Below are positions 1 to 8,533 of a DNA stretch of 29,505 bases, one piece after another. Origin of the DNA: an uncultured Eubacteriales bacterium (GTDB taxonomy: Bacteria; Bacillota; Clostridia; Lachnospirales; Lachnospiraceae); the NCBI GenBank assembly GCA_900549105.1, contig URND01000026.1:1-29505 (forward strand), given 5' to 3'. Every line of letters starts with the position of its first letter. Within the stretch, counting starts at the first letter, position 1. The position numbers and the translations under genes were made by a program. The notes under the pieces were generated by a model. That model saw only the letters and a program-made list of their open reading frames with translations, did not search any database and was not told the origin of the DNA.

Positions 1-821
1 GCCAGCGGCATGCCTCCGCCAATAATTTTTCCCATTGTCGTCATATCCGGCAGAACATTGTAATAGCCCTGGGCACCCGAATAACCAAGGCGAAAACCGG
101 TGATGACCTCATCAAAAATAAGAAGACTTCCATAATCCTCCGTGATTTTCCGCAGTCCCTCAAGGAATCCCGGCTTCGGAAGAACAACACCCATATTTGC
201 CGCCACAGGCTCCACAATAAGGGCGGCAATCTGATTTCCGCAGGCTTCAAACAAAGCCTTCACACTATCCAAATCATTATAAACCGCCGTCAATGTTTTA
301 GACGCATAGGCTTCCGGCACACCGGCGCTGTCCGGCACATTCTGGGTCATCAGGCCGGAACCGGCTTTCACCAGAAGTCCGTCGGAATGACCGTGATAAC
401 AGCCCTCAAATTTAACAATATAATCCCGGCCCGTATAGCCCCGGGCCGCACGAATGGCGCTCATCACCGCCTCGGTTCCCGAATTCACCAGCCGTACCAT
501 TTCCACAGAAGGAACCGCGTCGATAATCATTTCACAGAGAGTAACCTCCCCTTCCGTCGGCGCACCATAGCTTGTTCCCCGGTATACGGCCCGGCAGACC
601 GCCTCCGCCACTTCCGGATGGGCGTGTCCCAGAATCATCGGCCCCCAGGAACCGATATAATCAATATAGTCATGGCCGTCCACATCATAAATATGGCTGC
701 CCTTCGCCCGCTCAATAAATCTCGGCGTCATGCCCACTGCCCGGAAAGCCCGGACCGGACTGCTCACACCGCCCGGCATCAACCGGCAGGCTTTTTCAAA
801 TATCTCCTGACTCTTATCCAT
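1..821 (-). CDS. hemL: Glutamate-1-semialdehyde 2,1-aminomutase (3' end cut by window edge)
   Basis: This PLP enzyme moves the amino group of glutamate-1-semialdehyde to give 5-aminolevulinate, the second step of the C5 route. The first 273 codons are visible. They start MDKSQEIFEKACRLMPGG and carry the substrate-loop text SSPVRAF, the PLP-site text NSGTEAV and GCYHGHSD, and the Schiff-base lysine in GKIIGGG (K265). The window edge cuts the gene straight after this, so about a third of the usual 425-430 residues is missing. The ATG lies 6 nt after the hemB stop, with GAAGGAG inside the end of hemB as ribosome site, so translation is probably coupled. It is the last visible gene of the tetrapyrrole operon. 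Confidence 0.97.
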   Translation of the reverse strand, partial: MDKSQEIFEKACRLMPGGVSSPVRAFRAVGMTPRFIERAKGSHIYDVDGHDYIDYIGSWGPMILGHAHPEVAEAVCRAVYRGTSYGAPTEGEVTLCEMIIDAVPSVEMVRLVNSGTEAVMSAIRAARGYTGRDYIVKFEGCYHGHSDGLLVKAGSGLMTQNVPDSAGVPEAYASKTLTAVYNDLDSVKALFEACGNQIAALIVEPVAANMGVVLPKPGFLEGLRKITEDYGSLLIFDEVITGFRLGYSGAQGYYNVLPDMTTMGKIIGGGMPL

Positions 822-827
822 GAATTC

Positions 828-1799
828 TCACTCCTTCATCCACCGGGCAATGTCCAGCGCATAATAGGTAATAATCATTTTTGCCCCGGCCCGTTTCATC
901 GCCGTCATCGACTCCATGACAACCCGCTTCTCATCAATCCAGCCATTGAGAGCCGCCGCTTTCATCATGGAATATTCACCGCTGACACTGTAAGTGCACA
1001 CCGGCAGCGGGAACGCATCGGCAATAGTCTTTAATATATCCAGATAGGCCAGTCCCGGTTTCACCATAAGAATATCGGCGCCCTCTTCCATATCAAGCTC
1101 CGCTTCGATGACGGCGTCCTTTTTGTTGCGCCAGTCCATCTGATAGGATTTCCGGTCGCCAAAGGAAGGGGCGGAATGGGCCGCCTCCCGAAATGGACCG
1201 TAAAATGCCGACGCATATTTAATGCTGTAAGCCATAACCAGCACATCGGCAAAACCACTGGCATCCAGCATATGACGCATGTGGCCGATGCGTCCATCCA
1301 TCATATCCGACGGCGCCACAATGTCCGCACCGGCTGCCGCACAACTGACCGCTGCCTTTGACAGTAATTCCAGCGTTTCATCATTTAAGACTTTTCCCCC
1401 ATGAATAAGGCCGCAATGGCCATGGCTGGTGTACTCGCAAAGGCAAATGTCGGCAATACAAATGATTTCCGGATAGTTTTCCTTTGTCATGCGAATCGCC
1501 CTCTGAACAATGCCATCCGGGTTATAGGCCTCGCTTCCCACCGCATCCTTATGCTCCGGCACGCCAAAAAACAAAATAGCCCGGACACCGCTGTCCCATA
1601 TCTCCTTCAGATGGATTTTGAAGGTATCCAATGAATAGTGGTAAATTCCCGGCATGGATGGAATCTCTTCCTTCACCGCCGTTCCCTCGACCACAAACAC
1701 CGGATAAATCAAATCTGAAAGCTCCACATCATATTCATGTATCATATCCCGAATGGCCTGAGAACTTCTCAGCCGCCTCGGGCGTCTTATCATATCCAT
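828..1799 (-). CDS. hemB: Delta-aminolevulinic acid dehydratase (porphobilinogen synthase)
   Basis: The enzyme condenses two 5-aminolevulinate molecules to porphobilinogen. At 323 residues it has full family length. The two active-site lysines are visible in YSIKYASAFYGP (K194) and LMVKPGL (K247). The cysteine cluster CLCEYTSHGHCG (C119, C121, C129) marks a zinc-dependent type rather than the magnesium-only type. It lies 6 nt after the hemC-cobA-hemD stop and 6 nt before hemL. The ATG used here gives MDMIRRPRRL; the ATG two codons inside (1793) has better spacing to AAGGA and may be the true start. Confidence 0.97.
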   Translation of the reverse strand: MDMIRRPRRLRSSQAIRDMIHEYDVELSDLIYPVFVVEGTAVKEEIPSMPGIYHYSLDTFKIHLKEIWDSGVRAILFFGVPEHKDAVGSEAYNPDGIVQRAIRMTKENYPEIICIADICLCEYTSHGHCGLIHGGKVLNDETLELLSKAAVSCAAAGADIVAPSDMMDGRIGHMRHMLDASGFADVLVMAYSIKYASAFYGPFREAAHSAPSFGDRKSYQMDWRNKKDAVIEAELDMEEGADILMVKPGLAYLDILKTIADAFPLPVCTYSVSGEYSMMKAAALNGWIDEKRVVMESMTAMKRAGAKMIITYYALDIARWMKE

Positions 1800-1805
1800 T
1801 CCTTC

Positions 1806-4274
1806 TCACTCCCTGTTCTGAAGCTGGCATAAACAATCGGTCAGCCCCTCAATCGTATATTTTTCAGCCGTTGCCGCCACCGAAAGCCCTGCCTTCTCCG
1901 CCTCCCCGGCCGTCACAGGGCCGATACAAATAAGCTTCGGATATTCTGTCAGGCCCTCTGTCATTTCGGCAAAGGCTCTTATGGCCGACCCGCTGGCAAA
2001 GGTTATATAATCCGCGTCTTTTATGGCCCGAAGCAGCAAATCCTGTTTGCGCCAGTCAACCCGGGTTGAATAGGCGGACACATCTTTATAATGAATTCCC
2101 TTTGATTCAAAACAGTGATTCAGGGACTTTGAGCCCTCTTCTGCACGAAAAACAAGCACCCTGTCCGAAGAAGCTGTCTGCTCTGCCAGTCCCTGAGCCA
2201 GACTTTCTGAAGCATATCTTTCCGGCATATAGTCTGCCCGAAATCCGTAACTTCTCAACATATCTCCTGTTCCCGGTCCCACCACGGCAAATTTCAAATG
2301 GGCCAGCCGCCGATAATCAACGTCAAATTTTTTCACGGATTCAAAAAAGAGAGCCACGCCGTTGCTGCTTGTGAAAACCAGCCAGGAAAAACTTCCCACA
2401 CCTTGAATCACCGGCCGGAGTTCCTTATCCGCCGCCGGTTCTATATAAATCAGACTTAAATCAATGGCTTCCGCCCCTTTTTCAGAAAGACTCTGATGCT
2501 GTCTGCGCACCAAATCCCCTGTCCCGGTTAAAATGACCCGTTTTCCGCTGAGGGGCAGCTGCTGCCGCCACCGAAGCTTTTCAGAAAGTCCTGCGACTTC
2601 TCCGATGACAAGTATACCCGGCGGTTGAATTCCAGCCTTTTTACAGGTCTCCGCTATAGTTCCAAGAGTTGCCGTTACCTCTTTCTGCCGGCCTGTCGTC
2701 CCATTTTGAATGACCGCCGCCGGTGTATTTCTATCTTTGCCCCTTTGAATCAGCGCGCCGCAAATTTCCTCCATCCGTTTTATTCCCATAAGGAAGACCA
2801 GCGTACCGCCGCATTTCGCCAGCCCGGCATAATCCACGCTGCATGCTTCGCCGCCGCTTCCGGCCGCCTGCTCATGCCCGGTAATAAAATGAACCTGAGA
2901 AGCAGCTCCCCGGTGAGTTACCGGAATTCCCGCATAGGCCGGAACACTATAGGCAGAGGAAACCCCCGGAACAATCTCAAAGGGAATTTCCGCTGTTCTG
3001 AGGGCAAGGGCCTCCTCACCGCCTCTGCCAAAAATAAAGGGGTCGCCGCCCTTCAAGCGGACAACCATTTTTCCATCAAAGGCCTTTTCCAACAAAATCT
3101 CCCGAATTTCCTCCTGGCTCATATGATGATGGCCCGATTGCTTCCCGGCATAAACCAGTTCCGCATGTTCCCCGGCCTCATTCAGCAGCGTATCGGACGC
3201 CAGATAATCATAAACAATCACATCCGCATGTCGAATACACCAAAGTCCTTTCACCGTCACAAGCCCCGCATCTCCAGGGCCCGCGCCAACCAGGAACACC
3301 TTGCCCGGCTGCTTTTTTTCAGGCTTAGATTCCGACATCCGCAGACTTTCCGCCAGTTCCTCTCCGAGCTTCTCCGCATCCGCAGCCCTGCCCTGTATAT
3401 TATTAAAAATCATATGCTCACCATCTCCGGCAAAACCGGCTTTCATAAAAAGCTGTTCTCCCTCCAGCCATGAAAAAGCGCTGACCGGGGCATTGCAGCC
3501 GCCGCCGATATTCTTTAGAAAACTCCGCTCCGCCAAAAGCTGATATTCCGCTTCTTTTTGATTCAGTTTCCGGCAAATTTCCGCAAAATTTTTATCTTCC
3601 AGCGCCTTTTTCGAAACCTCCACGGCCAAAATCGCCTGTCCGGCCGCCGGAAGAAAATCTTCTGTATCTAAAATCTCATAATAAAACTGTCTGTAAAAAT
3701 CTTCATCTATTCCTTCCGGATTCGTATGCTTTTCTCCATCCCGGCGAAGCCGCTCAATTCCGGCCCGGGCCAAAACGATGGCATCATACTGCCCTTCTTT
3801 TAACTTCTGCAGACGGGTCTGAACATTTCCCCGGATTTCCTTTGTCCGAATCCCCGGATTCAGCATTTTAAGCTGTAAACTGCGCCTCAGACTTCCTGTA
3901 CCGATGACTGTTCCCGGAGTCATTTCCTTTAAGCCCTTCCCATCTGCCGTCACAACCATATCTTCCCATTCGGCCCGCTCAACAACAGCGCCAAGAGTAA
4001 GTCCCGCCGGGAAATCCACCGGCATATCCTTTGCACTGTGTACCGCCATGTGAATTCTGCCATCCAGCAGAGCCTGTTCCAATTCCTTTGTAAAAACACC
4101 TTTACCGCCAAAACTTCCCAGAGATTTATCCAGCCGCAAATCCCCTTCTGTAACTATAGGAATAATCTCAATCTCTGTCTCCGGCGCTATATCTTTCAGC
4201 TTTTCGGCGACAATCCGGGTCTGAACCCGGGCCAGCAGGCTTTTTCGCGTTCCAATTCGGATTTTATCTGCCAT
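1806..4274 (-). CDS. hemC-cobA-hemD: Three-domain fusion: porphobilinogen deaminase, uroporphyrinogen-III C-methyltransferase, uroporphyrinogen-III synthase
   Basis: One 822-residue protein carries three consecutive enzymes, from porphobilinogen to precorrin-2. Residues 1 to about 310 are HemC, with the catalytic aspartate in SAKDMP (D83) and the dipyrromethane-cofactor cysteine in NIGGGCNAP (C260). Residues about 325-565 are the SAM-dependent methyltransferase CobA/SUMT, with VGAGPGDAGLVTVKG, RLKGGDPFIFGRGGEE and PGVSSAYSVPAYAGIPVTHRG. Residues about 575-822 are HemD, with VFTSSNGVALFF and TFASGSAIRAFAE. All domain signatures look intact and the frame is continuous. CobA-HemD fusions are known in Clostridia; adding HemC in front is less common. 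The start overlaps the preceding dehydrogenase gene by 11 nt. The fusion implies that uroporphyrinogen III is sent directly to the sirohaem/cobalamin branch. Confidence 0.95.
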   Translation of the reverse strand: MADKIRIGTRKSLLARVQTRIVAEKLKDIAPETEIEIIPIVTEGDLRLDKSLGSFGGKGVFTKELEQALLDGRIHMAVHSAKDMPVDFPAGLTLGAVVERAEWEDMVVTADGKGLKEMTPGTVIGTGSLRRSLQLKMLNPGIRTKEIRGNVQTRLQKLKEGQYDAIVLARAGIERLRRDGEKHTNPEGIDEDFYRQFYYEILDTEDFLPAAGQAILAVEVSKKALEDKNFAEICRKLNQKEAEYQLLAERSFLKNIGGGCNAPVSAFSWLEGEQLFMKAGFAGDGEHMIFNNIQGRAADAEKLGEELAESLRMSESKPEKKQPGKVFLVGAGPGDAGLVTVKGLWCIRHADVIVYDYLASDTLLNEAGEHAELVYAGKQSGHHHMSQEEIREILLEKAFDGKMVVRLKGGDPFIFGRGGEEALALRTAEIPFEIVPGVSSAYSVPAYAGIPVTHRGAASQVHFITGHEQAAGSGGEACSVDYAGLAKCGGTLVFLMGIKRMEEICGALIQRGKDRNTPAAVIQNGTTGRQKEVTATLGTIAETCKKAGIQPPGILVIGEVAGLSEKLRWRQQLPLSGKRVILTGTGDLVRRQHQSLSEKGAEAIDLSLIYIEPAADKELRPVIQGVGSFSWLVFTSSNGVALFFESVKKFDVDYRRLAHLKFAVVGPGTGDMLRSYGFRADYMPERYASESLAQGLAEQTASSDRVLVFRAEEGSKSLNHCFESKGIHYKDVSAYSTRVDWRKQDLLLRAIKDADYITFASGSAIRAFAEMTEGLTEYPKLICIGPVTAGEAEKAGLSVAATAEKYTIEGLTDCLCQLQNRE

Positions 4275-4950
4275 TTTTTTCTCCTGACCGGTTATCCTGA
4301 ATAATTCTGTCGATATCTTCCTCCGTCAAACGCCCTTTATCTTCCAACGCCGCTTTAAGAACTTTTACCAAAATTTCCTTCCGTTCGCCTGAATCTACGT
4401 TCGCCTGATGGATACGCTCCCTTGCTTCAACGCCTGTTTCCGCCAATGTCTCATACCATTCCGGCAGTATTTCCTGAATCTGCCGGGCCACCATTCTCGA
4501 CAAGGCCGGAGTCCGTCCCCCCGTCGATACGCCGACCATCAGATTCCCCCGGCGTACCACCGATGGAAAATAGAAATCACAGTCCGCCGGATTAGTTGCC
4601 GAATTTGCCGGAACCCGGTTCTTTCTGGCCCATAAAACCATCTGATGGTTTATGCGCTCATCATCCGTCGCACAGATGAGCATGGCCACATTGCCTATGC
4701 CCTCTTTCCGGGCATTTTGCTCCAGCCATACAGCCGCTGCCAGCGGTCCTCCATCCACCGCATGACATTCCAGCCGCCCCGGAGACTGACATTGCTCCAA
4801 TTCCGGCTCAAATTCCCGGCTGATGACATGGACTTCCGCTCCCATATCCAAAAGCACCTCCGCTTTTCGAAGGGCCACCTTACCGCCGCCGATAATCAGA
4901 CAGATTTCATTTTCTAATTCAATAAACATTGGAAATACAGCCATTTTCAT
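4264..4950 (-). CDS. Precorrin-2 dehydrogenase / sirohydrochlorin ferrochelatase (CysG N-terminal type)
   Basis: The protein oxidises precorrin-2 to sirohydrochlorin with NAD+ and may also insert metal, as in Met8p/SirC/CysG-N proteins. At 228 residues it matches a stand-alone version without a methyltransferase domain. The NAD-binding loop is IIGGGKVALRKAEVLL near the N-terminus, followed by CATDDERIN and NSATNPADCDFYFPSVVRRGNLMVGVSTGGRTPALSR, the conserved core of this family. The start codon overlaps the upstream cbiH stop as ATGA. An in-frame ATG two codons later sits at better spacing from AGGAGG. Its product is the last precursor shared by sirohaem and anaerobic cobalamin synthesis. Confidence 0.93.
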   Translation of the reverse strand: MKMAVFPMFIELENEICLIIGGGKVALRKAEVLLDMGAEVHVISREFEPELEQCQSPGRLECHAVDGGPLAAAVWLEQNARKEGIGNVAMLICATDDERINHQMVLWARKNRVPANSATNPADCDFYFPSVVRRGNLMVGVSTGGRTPALSRMVARQIQEILPEWYETLAETGVEARERIHQANVDSGERKEILVKVLKAALEDKGRLTEEDIDRIIQDNRSGEKNGR

Positions 4951-5687
4951 ACCTCCTCCAGTACATAGCCCCTCGGTGTGAGCATCTTTCCATCACGGAT
5001 ATAGGTCATGGAATTACCTATAATAACAATCGTAAACATATCAACCTCTGCATATTTCAAATCTTTTAAGGCGGTCAGCTCCCAGCAACTGTTTTCCCGT
5101 CCGGCCCGCCGCACGATGCCCACCGGGGTCTCCGGTTTCCGAAATTTCAGGATAAGGTCCGCCGCCTTTTCGAGATAATCCTTCCTTTTCCGGCTTTTAG
5201 GATTGTAGAGGCAAATGACAAAATCACCCTCAGCGGCACATTCCACCCGCTTCATAATCTGCTCAAGGGATACCATTAAATCACTTAGGCTGATGACGGC
5301 AAAATCATTCATCAAAGGGGCCCCCAGCACGGAAGCTCCGGCGCTGGCGGCTGTCACCCCCGGAATAATCCGAACCGGAATGTCTTCTCCCGATGCCTGA
5401 ACCACCTGGAGCATAATGCCTGCCATTCCATAAATGCCGCTGTCTCCGCTGCTGACCAGCGCAACCTGTTTTCCTTTCATAGCCTCTGCCAAAGCAATTC
5501 TGCACCGTTCTACCTCCCGGGTCATCGGCGTATCCAAAAAATTTTTTTCCGGAAACAGATTCCGAATCAAATCAATATAGGTTGTATAACCGACAATCAC
5601 ATCCGCTGATTTCATCGCCTCAACGGCCTGAACCGTCATATATTCATAGCCGCCCGGGCCAAATCCAACCACGTCAATCCTTTTCAT
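4947..5687 (-). CDS. cbiH: Precorrin-3B / cobalt-factor III C17-methyltransferase
   Basis: This SAM-dependent methyltransferase methylates C17 and contracts the ring in cobalamin synthesis (CobJ/CbiH). The 246-residue protein begins MKRIDVVGFGPGG and has the methyltransferase motifs VALVSSGDSGIYGMAG, IIPGVTAASAGASVLGAPL, DFAVISLSD and FVICLYNPKSRKRKDYL. That is full length for a single-domain enzyme. I chose the ATG at 5687 because GAGG lies 6 nt upstream; an upstream in-frame TTG at 5699 is less likely. The start overlaps the end of hemA by 14 nt. With an anaerobic host and cbiG in the same operon, the cobalt-first (CbiH) role is more likely than the aerobic CobJ role. Confidence 0.94.
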   Translation of the reverse strand: MKRIDVVGFGPGGYEYMTVQAVEAMKSADVIVGYTTYIDLIRNLFPEKNFLDTPMTREVERCRIALAEAMKGKQVALVSSGDSGIYGMAGIMLQVVQASGEDIPVRIIPGVTAASAGASVLGAPLMNDFAVISLSDLMVSLEQIMKRVECAAEGDFVICLYNPKSRKRKDYLEKAADLILKFRKPETPVGIVRRAGRENSCWELTALKDLKYAEVDMFTIVIIGNSMTYIRDGKMLTPRGYVLEEV

Positions 5688-6867
5688 ATGATTCCTCAAC
5701 TTTCTTCAAAGCTTCCATAAATATTTCCAATTGATTTGGCTCAAGGCTCTCTCTCAGCGCAAAAAAGAAATGGGATACCGCCTTATCCATTCCCTTCGTC
5801 TCCGCCTGAGCGCATATTTTTTCTTTCATACACTGCACATCCCGGAAAGATTTCTGAAAAATCATCCATTTTTTAAATTGAACCCGATAATCTTCCAGAA
5901 TATCCACTGCAGCAGCCGCCTCCCGCTCTTTTTTTCGATTATTTTCCTCCGCAACCCGGGCAAAATCATCGATATTATAATAGCCGGTATCCGGAAGCTC
6001 CCGAACCCGTTTATCAATATCCGGCGGCACAGCCAAATCCACAAAAACCCGGGATTTTTCTGTAACCAGCGCTTTTTTTACCTTTTCCACCGTTACCGTG
6101 TAATGGGGGCTGGCCGTCGCACTGATGACAACATCCACCCTGTCCAGCCATGCGTAACGCTCGCCATAGGGGATTTCCTTATATTGATGGCTTTCCCCGC
6201 CGTGACAGCGCTGACGCGTCGTCATATATATAGAAGTTTCTCCTTCAGATAAAAGATTTTTTAAAATACTGTTTCCTATATTTCCTGACGCCCCGATGAG
6301 AAGCACATTTTTTCCGTTCAAATCACCCAGAAATTCTCTGGCGGCTTTCACGGCAATGGTGGCCGTGGATACCGGAGTTTTGGACAGGGCTGTCTCCGTC
6401 TTAACCTTTTTGGCGCCGGTCACCGCATAGCGGAAACAGGTATCCAAAAATGTACCGATAGTTCCCGCTTCTCTTGCCTGCTGCTGCGCCTCCTTAACCT
6501 GGCCCAGAATCTGGTCTTCACCCATAACCATGGAATCCAGTCCGGCGGCCACCATGAAAAGATGTCGTTCCGCCTTCTCACCCTCATAAAATCTCAAATA
6601 CTCCGCACCGTCAATCCCTGCCGGAAATTCAAGCAGCCGGAGCAGCCCCTGGGCCGCCTCATAAAAAATTTCCCGCTGATTCTCATCACCGCCATAGAGA
6701 TAGACCTCCAACCGGTTGCAGGTCGACAAAAGGACACATTCTTCAATGTATCCTCCGGAAACCATGTTCTCTAAATATTCAATTTGTTTTTCCTTTGTCA
6801 GCGCAAAACAGCTTCGTATATTCAAATCCGCCGTCTTATGACTGACACTGATTAATTGTATACTCAT
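5674..6867 (-). CDS. hemA: Glutamyl-tRNA reductase
   Basis: The enzyme reduces glutamyl-tRNA(Glu) with NADPH to glutamate-1-semialdehyde, the entry step to tetrapyrroles. The 397-residue protein has the N-terminal text SVSHKTADLNIR, the catalytic cysteine in LLSTCNRLEVY (C50), the substrate-site text GLDSMVMGEDQILGQVKEA and the nucleotide-binding text NVLLIGASGNIGN. A C-terminal dimerisation region follows, so all three domains are present. The start overlaps the cbiG stop as ATGA, so translation is probably coupled. The region around 218-232 (TTRQRCHGGESHQYK) is an ordinary variable loop. Confidence 0.97.
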   Translation of the reverse strand: MSIQLISVSHKTADLNIRSCFALTKEKQIEYLENMVSGGYIEECVLLSTCNRLEVYLYGGDENQREIFYEAAQGLLRLLEFPAGIDGAEYLRFYEGEKAERHLFMVAAGLDSMVMGEDQILGQVKEAQQQAREAGTIGTFLDTCFRYAVTGAKKVKTETALSKTPVSTATIAVKAAREFLGDLNGKNVLLIGASGNIGNSILKNLLSEGETSIYMTTRQRCHGGESHQYKEIPYGERYAWLDRVDVVISATASPHYTVTVEKVKKALVTEKSRVFVDLAVPPDIDKRVRELPDTGYYNIDDFARVAEENNRKKEREAAAAVDILEDYRVQFKKWMIFQKSFRDVQCMKEKICAQAETKGMDKAVSHFFFALRESLEPNQLEIFMEALKKVEESYEKD

Positions 6868-7847
6868 AAATCTATCGTCTGCCTTATCTCCGCCGCCGCA
6901 AATGTAATTCCTTCATACTTTTGTTTTTTTATGCTTAAACGGGCCTTCTCTTTGGCTGAGGCCTGCCGCCCCGTTTCATAGGCTCCGCCTGCCATGGATT
7001 TTGCAGCCAGATAGGCGCTGGCCTCCGCCACTGAACCCACGCCAAGGGTCTTCTCCACAAAAGGCGAATATTCCAACGGGCCTCCCGGCACCGCCTCAAA
7101 ATCCAGATGACTTATCATTTTTCTTGAAATCACCATCAGCGGGACTTCCAGCCTTTCAGCCAGAGAAAGAATCGCCGCCTCTCCGGCTTTTCTGTCCACT
7201 GTGGCCACTGCCCGGATGCACCGTATATCCGGGAGGAATGTCCCGGCAAAACTTCGAAAGGCTTCCGCCATCCGCTCCGGCGCCATCGCTTTTTTACATC
7301 CCACGCCCAGCACCAGTGTCTGGGGCCGAAGATAAAGGGTTTTTTCTGCTCTTTCTTCTATATAAAAAGGGTCGATGACAACCTTGACCTCTCCACGGTC
7401 AAGCATCTGCCCGCTGACGTATTTCAGCGCGGACAGATTTTCAATCAATAACTGATTCTTTTTCGCCGCCTCATCAAAGGCGATAATTCCTTCCACATCT
7501 GTAGCCGTCGTCACCACCGGATGTCCCCCGGTCACTTCCGCCAGCCGGGCAGCCAGTTCATTGGCCCCGCCAAGATGGCCGGATAAAAGGCTGATTACCC
7601 ATTGCCCCCGTATATCCATGACAATCACTGCCGGGTCTTTATCCTTTCCCCGAAGCAGAGGCACCATATGGCGCACCACAATTCCGGCGGCCATCACACA
7701 CACCAGGGCATCCAGCCGTCCCCAGGCTTCCTCCATATGCTGTTTTAAATCCGCTTTGGGAAAAATTTCTCCCGGCCACTGTTCATTCAGCCGGCGTGCC
7801 AGCGCAAAGCCCTGCTCCGTCAGCGCAAAATATCCTATCCTCATCAT
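6864..7847 (-). CDS. cbiG: Cobalt-precorrin 5A hydrolase
   Basis: CbiG opens the lactone of cobalt-precorrin 5A and releases the two-carbon fragment, a step found only in the anaerobic cobalamin route. The 327-residue protein shows the CbiG N-terminal domain (LVCVMAAGIVVRHMVPLLRGKDKDPAV), the signature SGHLGGANELA (residues 89-99), a variable linker, and the CbiG C-terminal domain (LVLGVGCKKAMAPERM, AVATVDRKAGEAAI, GVGSVAEASAYLA). Its ATG overlaps the alkD stop as ATGA. Being in one operon with cbiH and precorrin-2 genes supports the role. The remaining cbi genes are not in the window. Confidence 0.95.
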   Translation of the reverse strand: MMRIGYFALTEQGFALARRLNEQWPGEIFPKADLKQHMEEAWGRLDALVCVMAAGIVVRHMVPLLRGKDKDPAVIVMDIRGQWVISLLSGHLGGANELAARLAEVTGGHPVVTTATDVEGIIAFDEAAKKNQLLIENLSALKYVSGQMLDRGEVKVVIDPFYIEERAEKTLYLRPQTLVLGVGCKKAMAPERMAEAFRSFAGTFLPDIRCIRAVATVDRKAGEAAILSLAERLEVPLMVISRKMISHLDFEAVPGGPLEYSPFVEKTLGVGSVAEASAYLAAKSMAGGAYETGRQASAKEKARLSIKKQKYEGITFAAAEIRQTIDL

Positions 7848-8533
7848 TTTCCCCGTTTCAATGTTCTGAGCCGTGCTTTCGTTCCCTTATCCACTCGATA
7901 AGATTCACATATTTTCTGAATCGCCTTATTGTGGGTAAAATCGTCCAACTGATTTTCCCTGATATAGCTTTCCGTCATTTCCGGCAAATGAACATAAAAT
8001 ACTGAAATCGCCCAGGCAACGGCCATCTGAACATAATAATCGGGATTTTTCATCGCATCAAAATAGCCGAAGACTGCCGGGGCATATTCAGGCAGAGTAT
8101 AATAATCCAACGCCATTACTGAAGCAAAACGCCGATAATAGGTCTCCTCCGACATAAAGTAGGGCTTCAAAAACTCCCAGACAATTTCCCGGTTCTTTTC
8201 CGTAAACTTTAAAGTAGAGCAAAAACAGTCGCAGACCGCCCAGTTATGAATACTCGGCACAAAGCCACGAATCCGCTCCAGCCGTTCCTCCAAATCCATT
8301 TTCCCGTATCCAACCATAAAACCGCGCAGCATATCCTCTTCATAATACAGATTCGGCGCAGCGTCAAAATATTCCCGCCAGTCCTCTTTCACCAGTTTTT
8401 TCGCCAGCTTGCGCAGTTCCGGCACCCGCACCCCGAGAATATTATCTGTTCCCGGCACCAGCTTGCTGTGAAAGGCCCGATAATCCTCATCCGCCATCCC
8501 TATAAGCATCTGTCTCACAACTTCAACATCCAT
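7844..8533 (-). CDS. DNA alkylation repair protein, AlkD family (HEAT-like DNA glycosylase)
   Basis: AlkD-family proteins are HEAT-repeat DNA glycosylases that remove N3- and N7-alkylated purines. The 229-residue product is almost entirely helical. It contains GVRVPELRKLAKKL, YYEEDMLRGFMVGYGK, WAVCDCFCSTLKF, RRFASVMALDYY and VQMAVAWAISVFYVHLPE, in the order usual for PF08713 members. The ATG at 8533 was chosen because GGAGAAG lies just upstream; the TTG six codons earlier is less likely. The start overlaps the end of ogt by 11 nt, giving a repair pair at the head of the tetrapyrrole operon. Some AlkD-like proteins lack glycosylase activity, so the exact substrate is unknown. Confidence 0.9.
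   Translation of the reverse strand: MDVEVVRQMLIGMADEDYRAFHSKLVPGTDNILGVRVPELRKLAKKLVKEDWREYFDAAPNLYYEEDMLRGFMVGYGKMDLEERLERIRGFVPSIHNWAVCDCFCSTLKFTEKNREIVWEFLKPYFMSEETYYRRFASVMALDYYTLPEYAPAVFGYFDAMKNPDYYVQMAVAWAISVFYVHLPEMTESYIRENQLDDFTHNKAIQKICESYRVDKGTKARLRTLKRGK

Noticed and set aside
387..1034. Plus-strand open frame of 215 codons across hemL and hemB
   Set aside because: It lies antisense to clear hemL and hemB coding sequence, has no ribosome site and no domain; it mirrors the codon bias of the real genes.
2625..3473. Plus-strand open frame of 282 codons inside the hemC-cobA-hemD gene
   Set aside because: It is wholly antisense to intact methyltransferase and HemC coding sequence and its translation has no recognisable domain.
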